From: Mesorhizobium sp. CA14
GTDB lineage: Bacteria > Pseudomonadota > Alphaproteobacteria > Rhizobiales > Rhizobiaceae
Direction: 5' to 3'
DNA length: 64,000 nt
NCBI RefSeq assembly: GCF_020165195.1
Contig: NZ_JAIUHR010000016.1
Location: forward strand, 1-64,000
Shown here: in pieces, positions 35,447 through 45,350 of the stretch
Layout: the number at the start of each line of letters is the position of its first letter
How positions within the stretch are numbered: position 1 is the stretch's first letter
Made by a program: the position numbers and the translations under genes
Notes under the pieces: model-generated
Told to the model about the DNA's origin: nothing
Seen by the model: only the letters and a program-made list of their open reading frames with translations
The model's database searches: none

Positions 35447-36220
35447 ATGGCCGCCAGCACTCCGGTTTTCATCGATGTGGACGGGTCGAACATCGCCGTC
35501 AGGCAGGCGCGCGGCGCGGCGCCCGGCGTGGTCTGGCTCGGCGGTTACAAGTCCGACATGTTGGGCACGAAAGCCGAGGCGCTTGCCGCCTGGGCCGCTC
35601 GCGAGCGCCATACCTATCTGCGTCACGACTATTCCGGTCATGGCGAGTCGGGCGGCGAATTCGCCGAAGGCACGATCTCCAGATGGGTTGCCGAGAGCCT
35701 TGCCGTCTTCCGGCGGTTCAGCAAGGGCAAGCAGATCCTGGTCGGCTCCTCGATGGGCGCTTGGATCGCGCTGCGCATGGTGCAGGAACTGCGCAAGGCG
35801 GGCGACACGCGCGTTGCCGGCCTGGTGCTGCTCGCCCCGGCGCCGGACTTCACCGTCGAGCTGATCGAGCCGGTGCTGACCGACGCTCAACGCCGCGATC
35901 TGGAGGAAAAGGGCTTCTTCGCCGAACCGTCGGACTATTCGGACGAGCCCTATGTCTATACGCGCGCGCTGATCGAGGACGGCCGCGCCAACCGGGTGAT
36001 GACCGGGCCGATCGACACCCATTGCCCGGTGCACATCCTGCAAGGCCTTGCCGATCCGGATGTGCCGTCCGGCCATGCGCTGAAGCTGGCCGCGATGCTG
36101 CCCGCCGACGACGTGACGCTGTCGCTGATCCCGGACGGCGATCATCGCCTGTCCCGTCCCGAGGATCTCGAAATGCTCTCACGGATCGTCGGCGACATGG
36201 TCAGGCGGGCCGCCGCATAA
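35447..36220 (+). CDS. Alpha/beta hydrolase
   Basis: A 257-residue hydrolase. The nucleophile elbow is GSSMG with Ser102, preceded by the oxyanion-region WLGGYKSDM (30-38) and HDYSGHGESGG. The catalytic acid is probably in the LADPDVP loop and the His in DGDHRLSR near the end. Relatives act on esters or thioesters, including palmitoyl-protein-type substrates; the substrate is unknown. Its TAA overlaps the next ATG by one base (TAATG), so it is coupled to the BenE-type transporter. Confidence 0.92.
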   Translation: MAASTPVFIDVDGSNIAVRQARGAAPGVVWLGGYKSDMLGTKAEALAAWAARERHTYLRHDYSGHGESGGEFAEGTISRWVAESLAVFRRFSKGKQILVGSSMGAWIALRMVQELRKAGDTRVAGLVLLAPAPDFTVELIEPVLTDAQRRDLEEKGFFAEPSDYSDEPYVYTRALIEDGRANRVMTGPIDTHCPVHILQGLADPDVPSGHALKLAAMLPADDVTLSLIPDGDHRLSRPEDLEMLSRIVGDMVRRAAA

Positions 36221-37362
36221 TGCGCATCTCCATCCCGATATCCGCCTTCGTCGCGGCAATCGTCGGCTTTGGCGGCACGCTGGCTCTCGTCATCGCCGCC
36301 GCCAAGGCGGTCGGCGCGACCCAGATCGAGACCGCAAGCGGTGTCACCGCGATCTGCCTGGCCATGGTCATTGAATGCCTGTGGCTGTCCTGGCGCACGA
36401 AAATGCCGGTCATCACTGCCTGGTCGACGCCTGGCCTGGCGCTGATCGGGGCATCCAGCGGTTTTACGATGCCGCAGGCCGTCGGCGCCTTCATGGTCAC
36501 CGGCGTCCTTCTGGTCGCCACCGGCCTGTTCAAGCCATTGACCAGGCTGATCGCGAAAATCCCGGCCTCAGTCGCGTCCGGCATGCTGGCCGGCATCCTG
36601 GTCAGCTTTGCCGTCAATCCGGTGAAAGCCATTCCCGCCGACCCTTGGCTGATCCTGCCGCTGATCGCCGCCTTCTTCGTCATCCGGCTGTTCAACCCGG
36701 CTTTGTCGGTGCTGGTGGTGCTGATCGGCGGCGGCCTCGCCGCCTTCCTCACCGGCCGCGTCGGCAGCCTGCCGGCGCCGGAACTGTCGACATTGACGTT
36801 CATTGCGCCGCAATTCACCGCCTCGGCGATCATCGGCCTTGCCTTGCCGCTCTATCTCGTCACCATGGCCTCGCAGAACCTTTCCGGTCTCGCGGTGCTG
36901 CGCGCCGCGGGCTACCATCCGGAGCCTGGTCCGCTGATCGGCGTCACCGGTCTGTTTTCGCTGCTCTCGGCGCCGTTCGGCGCCGCGACCACTAATCTTG
37001 CGGCGATCTCGGCGGCAATCTGCACCGGCCCCGATGTCCATCCCGACCCGGCCGAACGCTGGAAGACCGGGCCGTTCTATGCGCTTGCCTATCTCATCTT
37101 CGCGATCTTCGGCGCCTCGCTGGTGGCGATCTTCGCCGTCCTGCCGCAAAGCCTGATCGTGCTGGTCGCAGGGCTCGCCTTGACTGCGCCCTTGGCCAAT
37201 GCGTTGTCGATCGCGCTCAAGGACGAGGCCGAACGCATGCCGGCCACCATAACCTTCGCCGTGACGGCTTCGGGGCTCACGCTTTTCGGCGTCGGCGCGG
37301 CATTTTGGGGGCTGGTTGCCGGAATGGCAGTGCTTTTCCTGGAAAAGCTCAAAAAGCGATAA
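36220..37362 (+). CDS. Benzoate/H+ symporter BenE-family transporter
   Basis: A 380-residue inner-membrane protein with about 11-12 hydrophobic helices. The family motif regions AWSTPGLALIGASSG, MLAGILVSFAVNP and the middle ASQNLSGLAVLRAAGY plus APFGAATTNLAAISAAICTG are typical of BenE transporters. The ATG overlaps the hydrolase stop by one base, so the long frame reading upstream is a shadow. No benzoate-degradation genes are nearby, so the true substrate may differ. Confidence 0.92.
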   Translation: MRISIPISAFVAAIVGFGGTLALVIAAAKAVGATQIETASGVTAICLAMVIECLWLSWRTKMPVITAWSTPGLALIGASSGFTMPQAVGAFMVTGVLLVATGLFKPLTRLIAKIPASVASGMLAGILVSFAVNPVKAIPADPWLILPLIAAFFVIRLFNPALSVLVVLIGGGLAAFLTGRVGSLPAPELSTLTFIAPQFTASAIIGLALPLYLVTMASQNLSGLAVLRAAGYHPEPGPLIGVTGLFSLLSAPFGAATTNLAAISAAICTGPDVHPDPAERWKTGPFYALAYLIFAIFGASLVAIFAVLPQSLIVLVAGLALTAPLANALSIALKDEAERMPATITFAVTASGLTLFGVGAAFWGLVAGMAVLFLEKLKKR

Positions 37363-37477
37363 TCATTTCAGATGCTTCGCCGGTTTTGGCCGGACTTGTC
37401 TTGAATCGCCGATTTCGCCTTCCCATTTCGATTCCACGCAGCCGGTTTGGCTGTCTCCAATGGAAGGATTGGGAGAA

Positions 37478-37957
37478 ATGAACACAAGTGCATTGATCCG
37501 TCCGGCCTGGACGCCGGCCACCATCGCGCTGATGGTCATCGGCTTCATGGTCTTCTGGCCGCTCGGCTTCGCCATGCTCGCCTACATCATCTGGGGCGAC
37601 CGGTTGGAAGGCTTCAAGCGCGACGTCAACCGCGCCACGGACGGCATCTTCACCGGTTGCCGTCGTCGCTCCGAAAAGGCGGCCCGCTGGGGCCACGGCC
37701 CGGCCCGCACCGGCAACGTCGCCTTCGACGATTGGCGCGAGAAGGAACTCGAGCGCCTCGCCGAGGAGCGCCGCAAGCTGGACGAGATGCTCTCCGAGTT
37801 CGACGAGTACGCCCGCGAACTGCGCCGCGCCAAGGACCAGGAAGAGTTCGACCGCTTCATGGCCAACCGCAACAAGTCGACCGCGCCGACCTCGACCGGC
37901 TCGACCGACAAGGCGGGTCCGGAAGGCGGCAAAGGTACCAACCTGCTCGACGACTGA
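37478..37957 (+). CDS. DUF2852 family protein
   Basis: A 159-residue protein with one hydrophobic segment (about 13-35, TIALMVIGFMVFWPLGFAMLAYIIW) followed by a basic stretch and a strongly charged coiled-coil (FDDWREKELERLAEERRKLDEM...), then a Ser/Thr-rich tail. This is the layout of the alphaproteobacterial DUF2852 family. GGGAG lies just before the ATG. Function unknown; a membrane-anchored structural or scaffold role is only a guess. Confidence 0.88.
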   Translation: MNTSALIRPAWTPATIALMVIGFMVFWPLGFAMLAYIIWGDRLEGFKRDVNRATDGIFTGCRRRSEKAARWGHGPARTGNVAFDDWREKELERLAEERRKLDEMLSEFDEYARELRRAKDQEEFDRFMANRNKSTAPTSTGSTDKAGPEGGKGTNLLDD

Positions 37958-38077
37958 GATCCCGCGACACATCTCGGTATGATATGCGGCGTCGCGTTTA
38001 GCGGCGCCGTTTCTTTTTTGTTCTCCATGGTGCTTCCCTCCACTGGCCGTTTTTTTCGAATCGCGTATCGTCCAGCC

Positions 38078-38836
38078 ATGACCCTCGGCTTCTTTCGCAA
38101 CCTGACCAAGCCAAAGCCCACGCCTGTCGTGGAGCGCGAATATTGTGTCGCCGGCCGCACGCTGCCGCTGAAAATCGTTGAAAGCGCCAGGGCCAGGCGG
38201 CTCACGCTGCGCATCGATTCCGGCGGCCAGGGCCTGCGCGTCACCGTGCCGCCCGGCTTGCGCCGGGGCGAGGTGGAGAAATTCCTCGACCGCCACCAGG
38301 ACTGGCTGGAACAGCGGCTGGCCAAAGTGCCGACGAGGCCGCAGGTCCGCCCCGGCATCAGGATCCCGATCCGCGGCGTGCCGCACCGCATCGTCCATGA
38401 GCCTTCCAAGCGCGGCACCATCACCGTCTCGCGCGACGAGCGCGGCCCGGTGCTGATCGTCCATGGCGAGCGCATCCATCTGCCGCGCCGCATCGCCGAC
38501 CACCTCAAGCGCGAGGCGAAGAAGGAGATCGAGAGACTGGTAGTCAAGCACACCGAGGCGATCGGCAAGCGCGCCAAGGCGATAAGGTACAAGGATACCT
38601 CCAGCCGCTGGGGGTCATGTACCTCGGAGGGCAATCTCTCCTTCTCGTGGCGCATCATGATGGCGCCGCCGGCGGTGATAAACTACCTGGTGGCGCATGA
38701 GGTGGCGCATCTGAAAGAGATGAACCACGGCCCGAAATTCTGGAGACTGTGCGAGAAGCTTTGCCCCGACACGGATCGCTGCAAGGACTGGCTGAAGCGC
38801 AACGGCGGCGCCCTGCAGGCGATTATGTTTGAGTAG
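38078..38836 (+). CDS. YgjP-family (M48-like) metal-dependent hydrolase
   Basis: A 252-residue protein of the YgjP/DUF45 family. The zincin motif HEVAHLKEMNH is present near residue 200, preceded by the family's SSRWGSCTSEGNLSFSWRI and followed by the third-ligand region GPKFWRLCEKLCP. Related proteins have been linked to protein or nucleotide processing, but no substrate is settled. ATG 38078 is chosen because the conserved part starts soon after; an in-frame ATG at 37979 adds a non-conserved hydrophobic stretch. Confidence 0.9.
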   Translation: MTLGFFRNLTKPKPTPVVEREYCVAGRTLPLKIVESARARRLTLRIDSGGQGLRVTVPPGLRRGEVEKFLDRHQDWLEQRLAKVPTRPQVRPGIRIPIRGVPHRIVHEPSKRGTITVSRDERGPVLIVHGERIHLPRRIADHLKREAKKEIERLVVKHTEAIGKRAKAIRYKDTSSRWGSCTSEGNLSFSWRIMMAPPAVINYLVAHEVAHLKEMNHGPKFWRLCEKLCPDTDRCKDWLKRNGGALQAIMFE

Positions 38837-38900
38837 GAGCGGGAGCGGGGCGCCGCCGCTAGCCGAGCAACACTGGAGATTAGCCGAGCCATCTCACCGT

Positions 38901-39075
38901 CGTCATTCTAGGGCGGAGCAAGGAGCGAAGCGACGCGCGCAGACCCTAGAATCCATGCCGTGACGCATGAGCGCCGCAACGGTCCAAGAAGCAGCTATGT
39001 CTTTGGAGAAGAACGCTAACACCCTCCATCGTAGCGCCCTCCGGCCGATGTAACGGCATGGATCCTCGGGTCAAG
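38901..39075. repeat. Dispersed repeat (family B), second copy
   Basis: Bases 38901-38964 match the reverse complement of about 1907-1980 almost exactly. The 10-bp inverted repeat ATCCATGCCG (38951-38960) / CGGCATGGAT (39054-39063) recurs with a longer unrelated spacer than in the first copy (93 against 50 bases). It fills the 284-base gap after the hydrolase. Confidence 0.78.
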
Positions 39076-39120
39076 CCCGAGGATGACGACGGCGTGGTTC
39101 CCTCGCCCTGCGGAACCCCC

Positions 39121-39339
39121 TCAATCGTCATTCGCGGCGTTCAGCTCTTCCGGCCGCAGTCCTTCCTCGGTATGCGGCCACGGCAAAAAATCCCGATCAA
39201 ACGTATCGCTGCCAAAATACTCCAGCGCGCGGTGCGCCTCGGCGCCGTTGAAGGCGGCTTTGTCCATCAGATGCGCGATCACCTCGCGCGCCTGCGCGAT
39301 CTTCTGCTTCAGTTCGGCGACGGTCCGGTCGGCCATCAT
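39121..39339 (-). CDS. Small conserved-looking hypothetical protein
   Basis: A 72-residue acidic-to-neutral protein, helical at the N terminus (VAELKQKIAQAREVIAHLM), then AEAHRALEYFGSD and a Pro/Trp-containing tail. The GGGAG upstream of the paired ATGATG and a codon pattern like neighbouring genes suggest it is real. It is divergent from trpF. I do not recognise a function. Confidence 0.6.
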   Translation of the reverse strand: MMADRTVAELKQKIAQAREVIAHLMDKAAFNGAEAHRALEYFGSDTFDRDFLPWPHTEEGLRPEELNAANDD

Positions 39340-39446
39340 TATTCTGCTCCCGCCTGTGGTTCCTATATGAAGGTAGTGTTTTCCGCCGGACCGGCAACAG
39401 CATGCTTTTTCTCGACTCTTTTCCCGTTTCGTGCCAAGCCCGCGCC

Positions 39447-40106
39447 ATGACGCTCGACATCAAGATCTGCGGACTGAAGACCGACGCCGCGATGGCCGTT
39501 GCCCTCGCCGGCGGCGCCAGCCATGTCGGCTTTATTTTCTTCGCCAAAAGCCCGCGCTATGTCGAGCCCGCCGAGGCCGGGCGCCTGCGCGAAGCGGCGC
39601 GCGGCAAGGCCAAGGCGGTCGCCGTCACCGTCGATGCCGATGATGCTTTCCTCGACGAGATCGTCGCCAAGATGCAGCCGGACATGCTGCAGCTGCATGG
39701 CTCGGAAACGCCCGAGCGCGTGGCGGAACTCAAGGCCCGCTATGGTCTCCCCGTCATGAAGGCGCTGTCGGTCAGCGAGGCGGCGGATCTGGAGCGGGTA
39801 AAACCCTTTGTCGGCGTCGCCGACTGTTTTCTCTTCGACGCCAAGCCGCCGAAGGGATCGCAATTGCCAGGCGGCAACGGCGTCGCCTTCGACTGGCGTG
39901 CCCTTGCCGGCCTTGACGCCGGCGTCGAATACATGCTTTCCGGAGGGCTCAACGCCGCCAATATCGGCGATGCCCTGAGACAGGCAAGCCCGCCCGGAAT
40001 AGACGTTTCGTCCGGCGTGGAAAGCGCTCCGGGCGTCAAGGATCCGGCGCTGATCGAGCAGTTTTTCCGGGCCGTCGGGGCCGCGCGCGACGACCGCGCC
40101 GCCTGA
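39447..40106 (+). CDS. trpF: Phosphoribosylanthranilate isomerase
   Basis: A 219-residue TIM-barrel enzyme of tryptophan synthesis. The conserved [27 protein letters not shown] (catalytic Cys of KICG), the QLHGSE motif and the phosphate-binding [11 protein letters not shown] and [10 protein letters not shown] segments are all visible. ATG 39447 is preferred; an in-frame ATG 15 codons earlier would add a non-conserved tail. It opens the trpF-trpB-trpA-accD-folC series, in the order normal for alphaproteobacteria. Confidence 0.97.
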   Translation: MTLDIKICGLKTDAAMAVALAGGASHVGFIFFAKSPRYVEPAEAGRLREAARGKAKAVAVTVDADDAFLDEIVAKMQPDMLQLHGSETPERVAELKARYGLPVMKALSVSEAADLERVKPFVGVADCFLFDAKPPKGSQLPGGNGVAFDWRALAGLDAGVEYMLSGGLNAANIGDALRQASPPGIDVSSGVESAPGVKDPALIEQFFRAVGAARDDRAA

Positions 40107-40132
40107 ATACAATTCACATCAGGAGATCGGCG

Positions 40133-41353
40133 ATGAATAAGCCGGCAATGCCCAATTCCTTCCGCACCGGGCCCGACGAGCAGGGCATGTTCGGCATTTT
40201 CGGCGGCCGCTTCGTCGCCGAGACGCTGATGCCGCTGATCCTCGATCTGGAAGAGCAGTGGAACAAGGCCAAGACCGATCCCGAGTTCAAGGCCGAGCTG
40301 CAGAACCTGTCGACCCATTATGCCGGGCGGCCGTCAAAGCTCTATTTCGCCGAGGGCCTGACGAAGCATCTCGGCGGCGCGAAGGTCTATTTCAAGCGCG
40401 AGGACCTCAACCACACCGGCTCGCACAAGATCAACAACTGCCTTGGCCAGATCCTGCTTGCCAAGCGCATGGGCAAGAAGCGCATCATCGCCGAAACCGG
40501 CGCCGGCCAGCATGGCGTCGCCTCGGCCACCGTCGCCGCGCGCTTCGGCTATCCCTGCGTCGTCTACATGGGCGCCACCGACGTCGCCCGCCAGAGTCCC
40601 AACGTGTTCCGCATGAAGCTGCTCGGCGCCGAAGTGCGGCCGGTCACCGCCGGCCACGGCACGCTGAAGGACGCCATGAACGAGGCCCTGCGCGATTGGG
40701 TCACCAATGTCGAGGACACCTATTACCTGATCGGCACCGCCGCCGGCCCGCATCCCTATCCGGAGCTGGTGCGCGACTTCCAGTCAGTGATCGGCACGGA
40801 AGCCCGCGCCCAGATGCTGGAGCAGGAAGGCCGGCTGCCCGATGTCATCATCGCCGCCGTCGGCGGCGGCTCCAACGCCATCGGTTTGTTCCATCCCTTC
40901 CTCGACGACAAGGATGTGCGCATCATCGGCATCGAAGCCGGCGGGCGCGGCCTTGACGGCATTGAGCATTGCGCATCGATGAGTGCCGGCAAGCCAGGCG
41001 TGCTGCATGGCAACCGCACCTATCTGCTGCAGAACTCGGACGGCCAGATCCTCGACGGCCATTCGATCTCGGCCGGCCTCGATTATCCCGGCGTCGGTCC
41101 CGAGCATTCCTGGCTGCGCGATTCCGGCCGCGTCCAATACGAACCAATCCTCGACGACGAGGCGCTGGAAGCCTTCCAGCTCACCACCCGGGTCGAAGGC
41201 ATCATCCCGGCGCTGGAATCGGCGCATGCCATCGCCCACGCGATGAAGATCGTGCCGAAGATGGACAAGGATCAGCTCGTCATCGTCAACCTGTCCGGCC
41301 GCGGCGACAAGGACGTGCATACGGTGGCCAACATGCTGGGCATGGAGATCTGA
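40133..41353 (+). CDS. trpB: Tryptophan synthase beta chain
   Basis: A 406-residue PLP enzyme that condenses indole and serine. The Schiff-base Lys is in [11 protein letters not shown], the phosphate loop is VGGGSNAIG, and [31 protein letters not shown] is the standard N-terminal block. It is 26 bases after trpF and two bases before trpA, so the chains are made together. Confidence 0.98.
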   Translation: MNKPAMPNSFRTGPDEQGMFGIFGGRFVAETLMPLILDLEEQWNKAKTDPEFKAELQNLSTHYAGRPSKLYFAEGLTKHLGGAKVYFKREDLNHTGSHKINNCLGQILLAKRMGKKRIIAETGAGQHGVASATVAARFGYPCVVYMGATDVARQSPNVFRMKLLGAEVRPVTAGHGTLKDAMNEALRDWVTNVEDTYYLIGTAAGPHPYPELVRDFQSVIGTEARAQMLEQEGRLPDVIIAAVGGGSNAIGLFHPFLDDKDVRIIGIEAGGRGLDGIEHCASMSAGKPGVLHGNRTYLLQNSDGQILDGHSISAGLDYPGVGPEHSWLRDSGRVQYEPILDDEALEAFQLTTRVEGIIPALESAHAIAHAMKIVPKMDKDQLVIVNLSGRGDKDVHTVANMLGMEI

Positions 41354-41355
41354 CA

Positions 41356-42195
41356 ATGACCACCCGCATCGACCGCCGCATGGCCAAGCTCAAAGCCGAA
41401 GGCCGCCCGGCATTGGTCACCTATTTCATGGGCGGCGACCCGGACTACGACACCGCCTTGGCTATTATGAAGGCGCTGCCGGGCGCTGGCTCGGACATTA
41501 TCGAGCTCGGCATGCCCTTCTCCGACCCGATGGCTGACGGCCCGGCCATCCAGGCGGCGGGGCTTCGGGCGCTGAAGGGCGGCCAGACCCTCGCCAAGAC
41601 GCTCAAAATGGCGTCCGAATTCCGAGCCGGCGACGACGAGACGCCGATCGTTCTGATGGGCTACTACAATCCGATCTATATCTATGGCGTCGACCGCTTC
41701 CTCGCCGACGCCAAGGCCAGCGGTATCGACGGCCTGATCGTCGTCGACCTGCCGCCGGAGATGGATGAGGAGCTCTGCATTCCGGCGCTGAAGGCCGGCG
41801 TCAACTTCATCCGCCTGGCGACGCCGACCACCGACGACAAGCGCCTGCCCAAGGTTTTGGAAAACACTTCCGGCTTCGTCTATTACGTCTCGATGACCGG
41901 CATCACCGGCTCGGCGCTGGCCGACACGGCCAAGGTCTCGGCGGCGGTCACGCGCATCAAGGGCCATACGGCGCTGCCGGTCTGCGTCGGCTTCGGCGTC
42001 AAGACCGCCGAGCAGGCACGTGTCATCGGCGCCTCGGCCGACGGCGTCGTCGTGGGCACGGCGATCGTCAACGCGATCGCCAATGTGCTGGGGCCCAGGG
42101 GCGAGAAAACAGCCGATCCGGCGGAAGCGGTGGCCACTTTGGTCAGCGGGCTCGCCCAGGGCGTCCGTTCGGCTCGCCTTGCCGCCGCCGAATAG
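41356..42195 (+). CDS. trpA: Tryptophan synthase alpha chain
   Basis: A 279-residue TIM barrel cleaving indole-3-glycerol phosphate. Catalytic residues are in [14 protein letters not shown] (Glu and Asp), with [12 protein letters not shown] and [10 protein letters not shown] typical. The ATG follows the trpB stop by two bases. A longer frame upstream is a shadow of trpB. Confidence 0.98.
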   Translation: MTTRIDRRMAKLKAEGRPALVTYFMGGDPDYDTALAIMKALPGAGSDIIELGMPFSDPMADGPAIQAAGLRALKGGQTLAKTLKMASEFRAGDDETPIVLMGYYNPIYIYGVDRFLADAKASGIDGLIVVDLPPEMDEELCIPALKAGVNFIRLATPTTDDKRLPKVLENTSGFVYYVSMTGITGSALADTAKVSAAVTRIKGHTALPVCVGFGVKTAEQARVIGASADGVVVGTAIVNAIANVLGPRGEKTADPAEAVATLVSGLAQGVRSARLAAAE

Positions 42196-42213
42196 CCTGA
42201 CTAATTCTTCGCT

Positions 42214-42254
42214 GCGCAATTCCGACCGGAAAACCGCCACAGACTTTTCCTGGA
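42214..42254 (-). repeat. Dispersed repeat (family C), copy 2, inverted
   Basis: GCGCAATTCCGACCGGAAAA ... CTTTTCCTGGA is the reverse complement of the pattern at 28656-28705 and 43345-43390. It occupies the trpA-accD gap. Confidence 0.7.
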
Positions 42255-42291
42255 CTAGCTTGAAGTCCTTTCCAGGACAGGAGCCGAAACC

Positions 42292-43218
42292 ATGAACTGG
42301 ATCACCAATTACGTCCGCCCGAAGATCAATTCGATGCTCGGCCGGCGCACCGACATGCCGGAAAACCTCTGGATCAAGGATCCCGAGACCGGCGAGATGA
42401 TCTTCCACAAGGATCTCGAATCCAACCAGTTCGTCATCCCGGCTTCCGGCCATCACATGAAGATATCGGCCAAGGAGCGGCTGAAATACTTCTTCGACGA
42501 TGGCAAATACGAGACGCTGGAAAATCCCAAGGTCTTCCAGGACCCGCTGAAATTCCGCGACGAAAAGCGCTACACCGACCGCCTGAAAGAGGCCAAGACG
42601 AAGACCGGCCTGGAAGACGCTATCCTCAATGCGGTTGGCACCATCGAAGGCCTGCCGGTGGTGGTCACCGTGCAGGACTTCGCCTTCATGGGCGGCTCGC
42701 TCGGCATGGCTGCCGGCGAAGCCATTGTGCATGCCTTCGAGGTGGCGCTGCAGCGCAGGCGGCCGCTGATCCTGTTCGCCGCCTCCGGCGGCGCCCGCAT
42801 GCAGGAAGGTATTCTGTCGCTGATGCAACTGCCGCGCACCACGGTCGGCGTCGACCGGCTGAAGGAAGCCGGCCTGCCCTACATCGTCGTGCTCACCAAC
42901 CCGACCACCGGCGGCGTCACCGCCTCCTACGCCATGCTGGGCGATGTCCACATCGCCGAGCCGGGCGCGCTGATCGGCTTTGCCGGCCCGCGCGTCATCG
43001 AGCAGACCATCCGCGAAAAACTGCCCGACGGCTTCCAGCGCGCTGAATATCTGATGGAGCACGGCATGGTCGACATGGTTGTGTCGCGGCTGGAGATGCG
43101 CCAGACGATCGCGCGGTTGCTGAAAATGCTGCTCAAGATGCCGCCGGCCGAGAAGCCGCTCGAGCCGGAGATTCTGCCGCCGGCAGTGGTCAACGCGGAG
43201 GCGCGGCCGCAAGCCTGA
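42292..43218 (+). CDS. accD: Acetyl-CoA carboxylase carboxyltransferase subunit beta, without the zinc-ribbon cysteines
   Basis: A 308-residue subunit of the carboxyltransferase that makes malonyl-CoA for fatty acids. The crotonase-like core is intact ([85 protein letters not shown]). In E. coli AccD the N-terminal zinc ribbon has CxxC and CxxC pairs; the matching positions here read KDPETG and VIPASG, so all four Cys are gone. It follows trpA, the normal Rhizobiales order, and precedes folC. Confidence 0.97.
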   Translation: MNWITNYVRPKINSMLGRRTDMPENLWIKDPETGEMIFHKDLESNQFVIPASGHHMKISAKERLKYFFDDGKYETLENPKVFQDPLKFRDEKRYTDRLKEAKTKTGLEDAILNAVGTIEGLPVVVTVQDFAFMGGSLGMAAGEAIVHAFEVALQRRRPLILFAASGGARMQEGILSLMQLPRTTVGVDRLKEAGLPYIVVLTNPTTGGVTASYAMLGDVHIAEPGALIGFAGPRVIEQTIREKLPDGFQRAEYLMEHGMVDMVVSRLEMRQTIARLLKMLLKMPPAEKPLEPEILPPAVVNAEARPQA

Positions 43219-43344
43219 GGCGAGGTCGGCCTGAAGCGATATCGGCTGGCGCGAACCGCGATTTGCGTCGCTTGTTGCGTGCTGTAGCCTCGGATTTGCG
43301 TATGGCCGTTGCGAAACCGATTCACGGTTCGGGGCCGGGCGCCA

Positions 43345-43390
43345 AAGCAATTCCAGGAAAAGTGTAAACGGTTTCCGTTCGGAATTGCGT
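43345..43390 (+). repeat. Dispersed repeat (family C), copy 3
   Basis: AAGCAATTCCAGGAAAAGTG, then ACGGTTTCCGTTCGGAATTGCGT; the same pattern as copies at 28656 and 42214. It lies in the 234-base accD-folC gap. A second short inverted pair just after it (GAGCGGTTC ... GAACCGCTC, 43405-43440) adds another hairpin. Confidence 0.75.
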
Positions 43391-43452
43391 CAACAAAAAA
43401 GAGAGAGCGGTTCTGCATTCCGTGAGATGATGAACCGCTCTAGGATTCCATC

Positions 43453-44778
43453 ATGACAACGCTCGCCGCCGAACGCGAAATCGAACATCTGATGACGCTG
43501 CATCCGAAAGGCTTCGACCTTTCGCTGGACCGCGTCACGCGGCTTCTCGAGCGCCTCGGCAATCCACAGGACCGGCTGCCGCCGGTCATCCATATCGCCG
43601 GCACCAACGGCAAAGGCTCCTGCGCCGCCTTCTCGCGCGCGCTGCTGGAGGCGGCCGGCCACCTCGTCCACGTCCATACCTCGCCGCATCTGGTGAACTG
43701 GCACGAGCGCTACCGGCTAGCGGCCGAAGGCGGCGGCAAGCTCGTCGACGACGATGTTTTCGCCGAGGCCATCGCGCGCGTCGCCGAGGCCAATGCGGGC
43801 CAGGCGATCACCGTCTTCGAAATCCTCACCGCCGTCACCTTCATCCTTTTTTCGGAGCATCCGGCGGAAGCGGCGATCATCGAGGTCGGCCTTGGCGGCC
43901 GCTTCGACGCCACCAATGTCATCAAGCGGCCGGCGGTTTCGGTGATCATGCCTATATCGATGGACCATGAGGCCTATCTCGGCGACCGCGTCGAGCTGAT
44001 CGCCGCCGAGAAGGCCGGCATCATGAAGCGCGGCTGCCCGGTGGTGATCGGCGCCCAGGAAAGCGACACCGCGCTTCAGGTGCTGATCGAGACGGCCGAG
44101 CGGCTGGATTGCCCGACCGTGGTCTATGGCCAGGATTTCCTCGCCTTCGAGGAAAACGGCCGCATGGTCTATCAGGACGAGGACGGGCTGATGGACCTGC
44201 CCTCGCCGCGCCTTCCGGGGCGTCACCAATACGCCAACGCCGCGGCAGCGATCGCCGCCGTCAAGGCGGCCGGCTTCGAGATCGGCCACCGCGCCGCCGA
44301 GCGGGCGATGACCCATGTCGCCTGGCCGGCACGCATGCAGAAGCTGACGCAGGGCAAATTGGTGGATCTGGCGCCGAAGGGCGCGGAGATCTGGCTGGAC
44401 GGCGGCCACAACCCCGGCGCCGGCATCGTCATCGCCGAGGCATTGGCCGAGCAGGAGGAAAAGAACCCGAGACCGCTGGTCCTGATCTCCGGCATGATCA
44501 ACACCAAGGACCAGACCGGCTATTTCAGCGCCTTCAAGGGCCTCGCCCGCCATGTCTACACCGTGCCGGTGACCAGCAGCGACGCCGGCGTTCCCAACGA
44601 CGAGTTGGCATTGCGTGCCGAAGAGGCCGGCCTGTCGGCGGAGCCGGTCAGCTCCGTTGCCAACGCGCTGATGCTGTTGCGCGACTCTTGGGATGGCCCG
44701 GCGCCGCGCATCCTGATCGGCGGCTCGCTCTATTTCGCCGGCGCCGTGCTGGCCGAAAACGGCACGCCGCCGACCTGA
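43453..44778 (+). CDS. folC: Folylpolyglutamate synthase / dihydrofolate synthase
   Basis: A 441-residue Mur-ligase-like enzyme adding glutamate to folates. The P-loop is HIAGTNGKGS, the next signature is HVHTSPHLVNWHERYRL, and ITVFEILTAVTFILFSEH, IIEVGLGGRFDATNVI, SMDHEAYLGD, LDGGHNPGAG are all typical. It closes the trpFBA-accD-folC series. Confidence 0.97.
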   Translation: MTTLAAEREIEHLMTLHPKGFDLSLDRVTRLLERLGNPQDRLPPVIHIAGTNGKGSCAAFSRALLEAAGHLVHVHTSPHLVNWHERYRLAAEGGGKLVDDDVFAEAIARVAEANAGQAITVFEILTAVTFILFSEHPAEAAIIEVGLGGRFDATNVIKRPAVSVIMPISMDHEAYLGDRVELIAAEKAGIMKRGCPVVIGAQESDTALQVLIETAERLDCPTVVYGQDFLAFEENGRMVYQDEDGLMDLPSPRLPGRHQYANAAAAIAAVKAAGFEIGHRAAERAMTHVAWPARMQKLTQGKLVDLAPKGAEIWLDGGHNPGAGIVIAEALAEQEEKNPRPLVLISGMINTKDQTGYFSAFKGLARHVYTVPVTSSDAGVPNDELALRAEEAGLSAEPVSSVANALMLLRDSWDGPAPRILIGGSLYFAGAVLAENGTPPT

Positions 44779-44831
44779 GGCTAAACGGGGACAGCATTGC
44801 GGATTTCGGCGGGGGCCGAAAGGAACCAGCC

Positions 44832-45251
44832 ATGATCAAGGTGAAGCAGCTCGCCCATGTCTGCATCTTCGCGCGCGACCTGGAGGCGACGCGCGGCTTC
44901 TACCGCGATGTGCTCGGCATGGATACCCGCTTCAATTTCCTCCGCGACGGTAGGATTTTCGGCTTTTATCTCGATTGCGGCGGCCGCAGCCATGTCGAGG
45001 TCTTCGAGAAGAGCGAAGCCCGCTACAGCGAGGCAAACCAGATCAACCACTTCTGCCTTGAGGTGGAAGACATCGAGGAGGCCGTCGCTCATATCCGATC
45101 GAAGGGTGTCGAGGTCACGCCGAAAAAGCTCGCCTGCGACGACACATACCAAGCCTGGATCACCGATCCCAACGGCGTGAAGATCGAGCTGTTCGAATAC
45201 ACCGCCAAAAGCGCTCAATTCGCCGGCGGCGATCGCATCGCCGACTGGTGA
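44832..45251 (+). CDS. VOC-family protein, lactoylglutathione lyase-like
   Basis: A 139-residue glyoxalase-fold protein. The first module starts KQLAHVCIFARDLEATRGFYRDVLGMDTRF; the second has NQINHFCLEVEDIEEAVAHIRSKGVEV and ends AWITDPNGVKIELFEYT. Candidate metal ligands are the His of LAHVC, Glu of HVEVFE, His of INHFC and the Glu of KIELFEY. AAGGAACC lies before the ATG. It may act in methylglyoxal or other detoxification; the substrate is not certain. Confidence 0.9.
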   Translation: MIKVKQLAHVCIFARDLEATRGFYRDVLGMDTRFNFLRDGRIFGFYLDCGGRSHVEVFEKSEARYSEANQINHFCLEVEDIEEAVAHIRSKGVEVTPKKLACDDTYQAWITDPNGVKIELFEYTAKSAQFAGGDRIADW

Positions 45252-45254
45252 CTT

Positions 45255-45301
45255 ATGCATGTCGACCAAAGTGAGCAGCGCTTTGGGAGAACGACATGCA
45301 T
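45255..45301. repeat. Long hairpin repeat with 10-bp perfect arms
   Basis: ATGCATGTCG (45255-45264) and CGACATGCAT (45292-45301) are perfect inverted repeats around a 27-base spacer that itself contains AAAGTGAGCAGCGCTTTGGG. It lies between the convergent VOC and antitoxin genes. Similar short palindromic units are common in rhizobial genomes. Confidence 0.7.
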
Positions 45302-45350
45302 CAAAACAAAGACTTAGAGGCGTCACCTGGATCCGATTCAACGTGGCGCG

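Noticed and set aside
45252..45350. A VapC toxin downstream of the antitoxin
   Set aside because: Fewer than 100 bases are free before the VOC gene, and no PIN-domain residues are readable.
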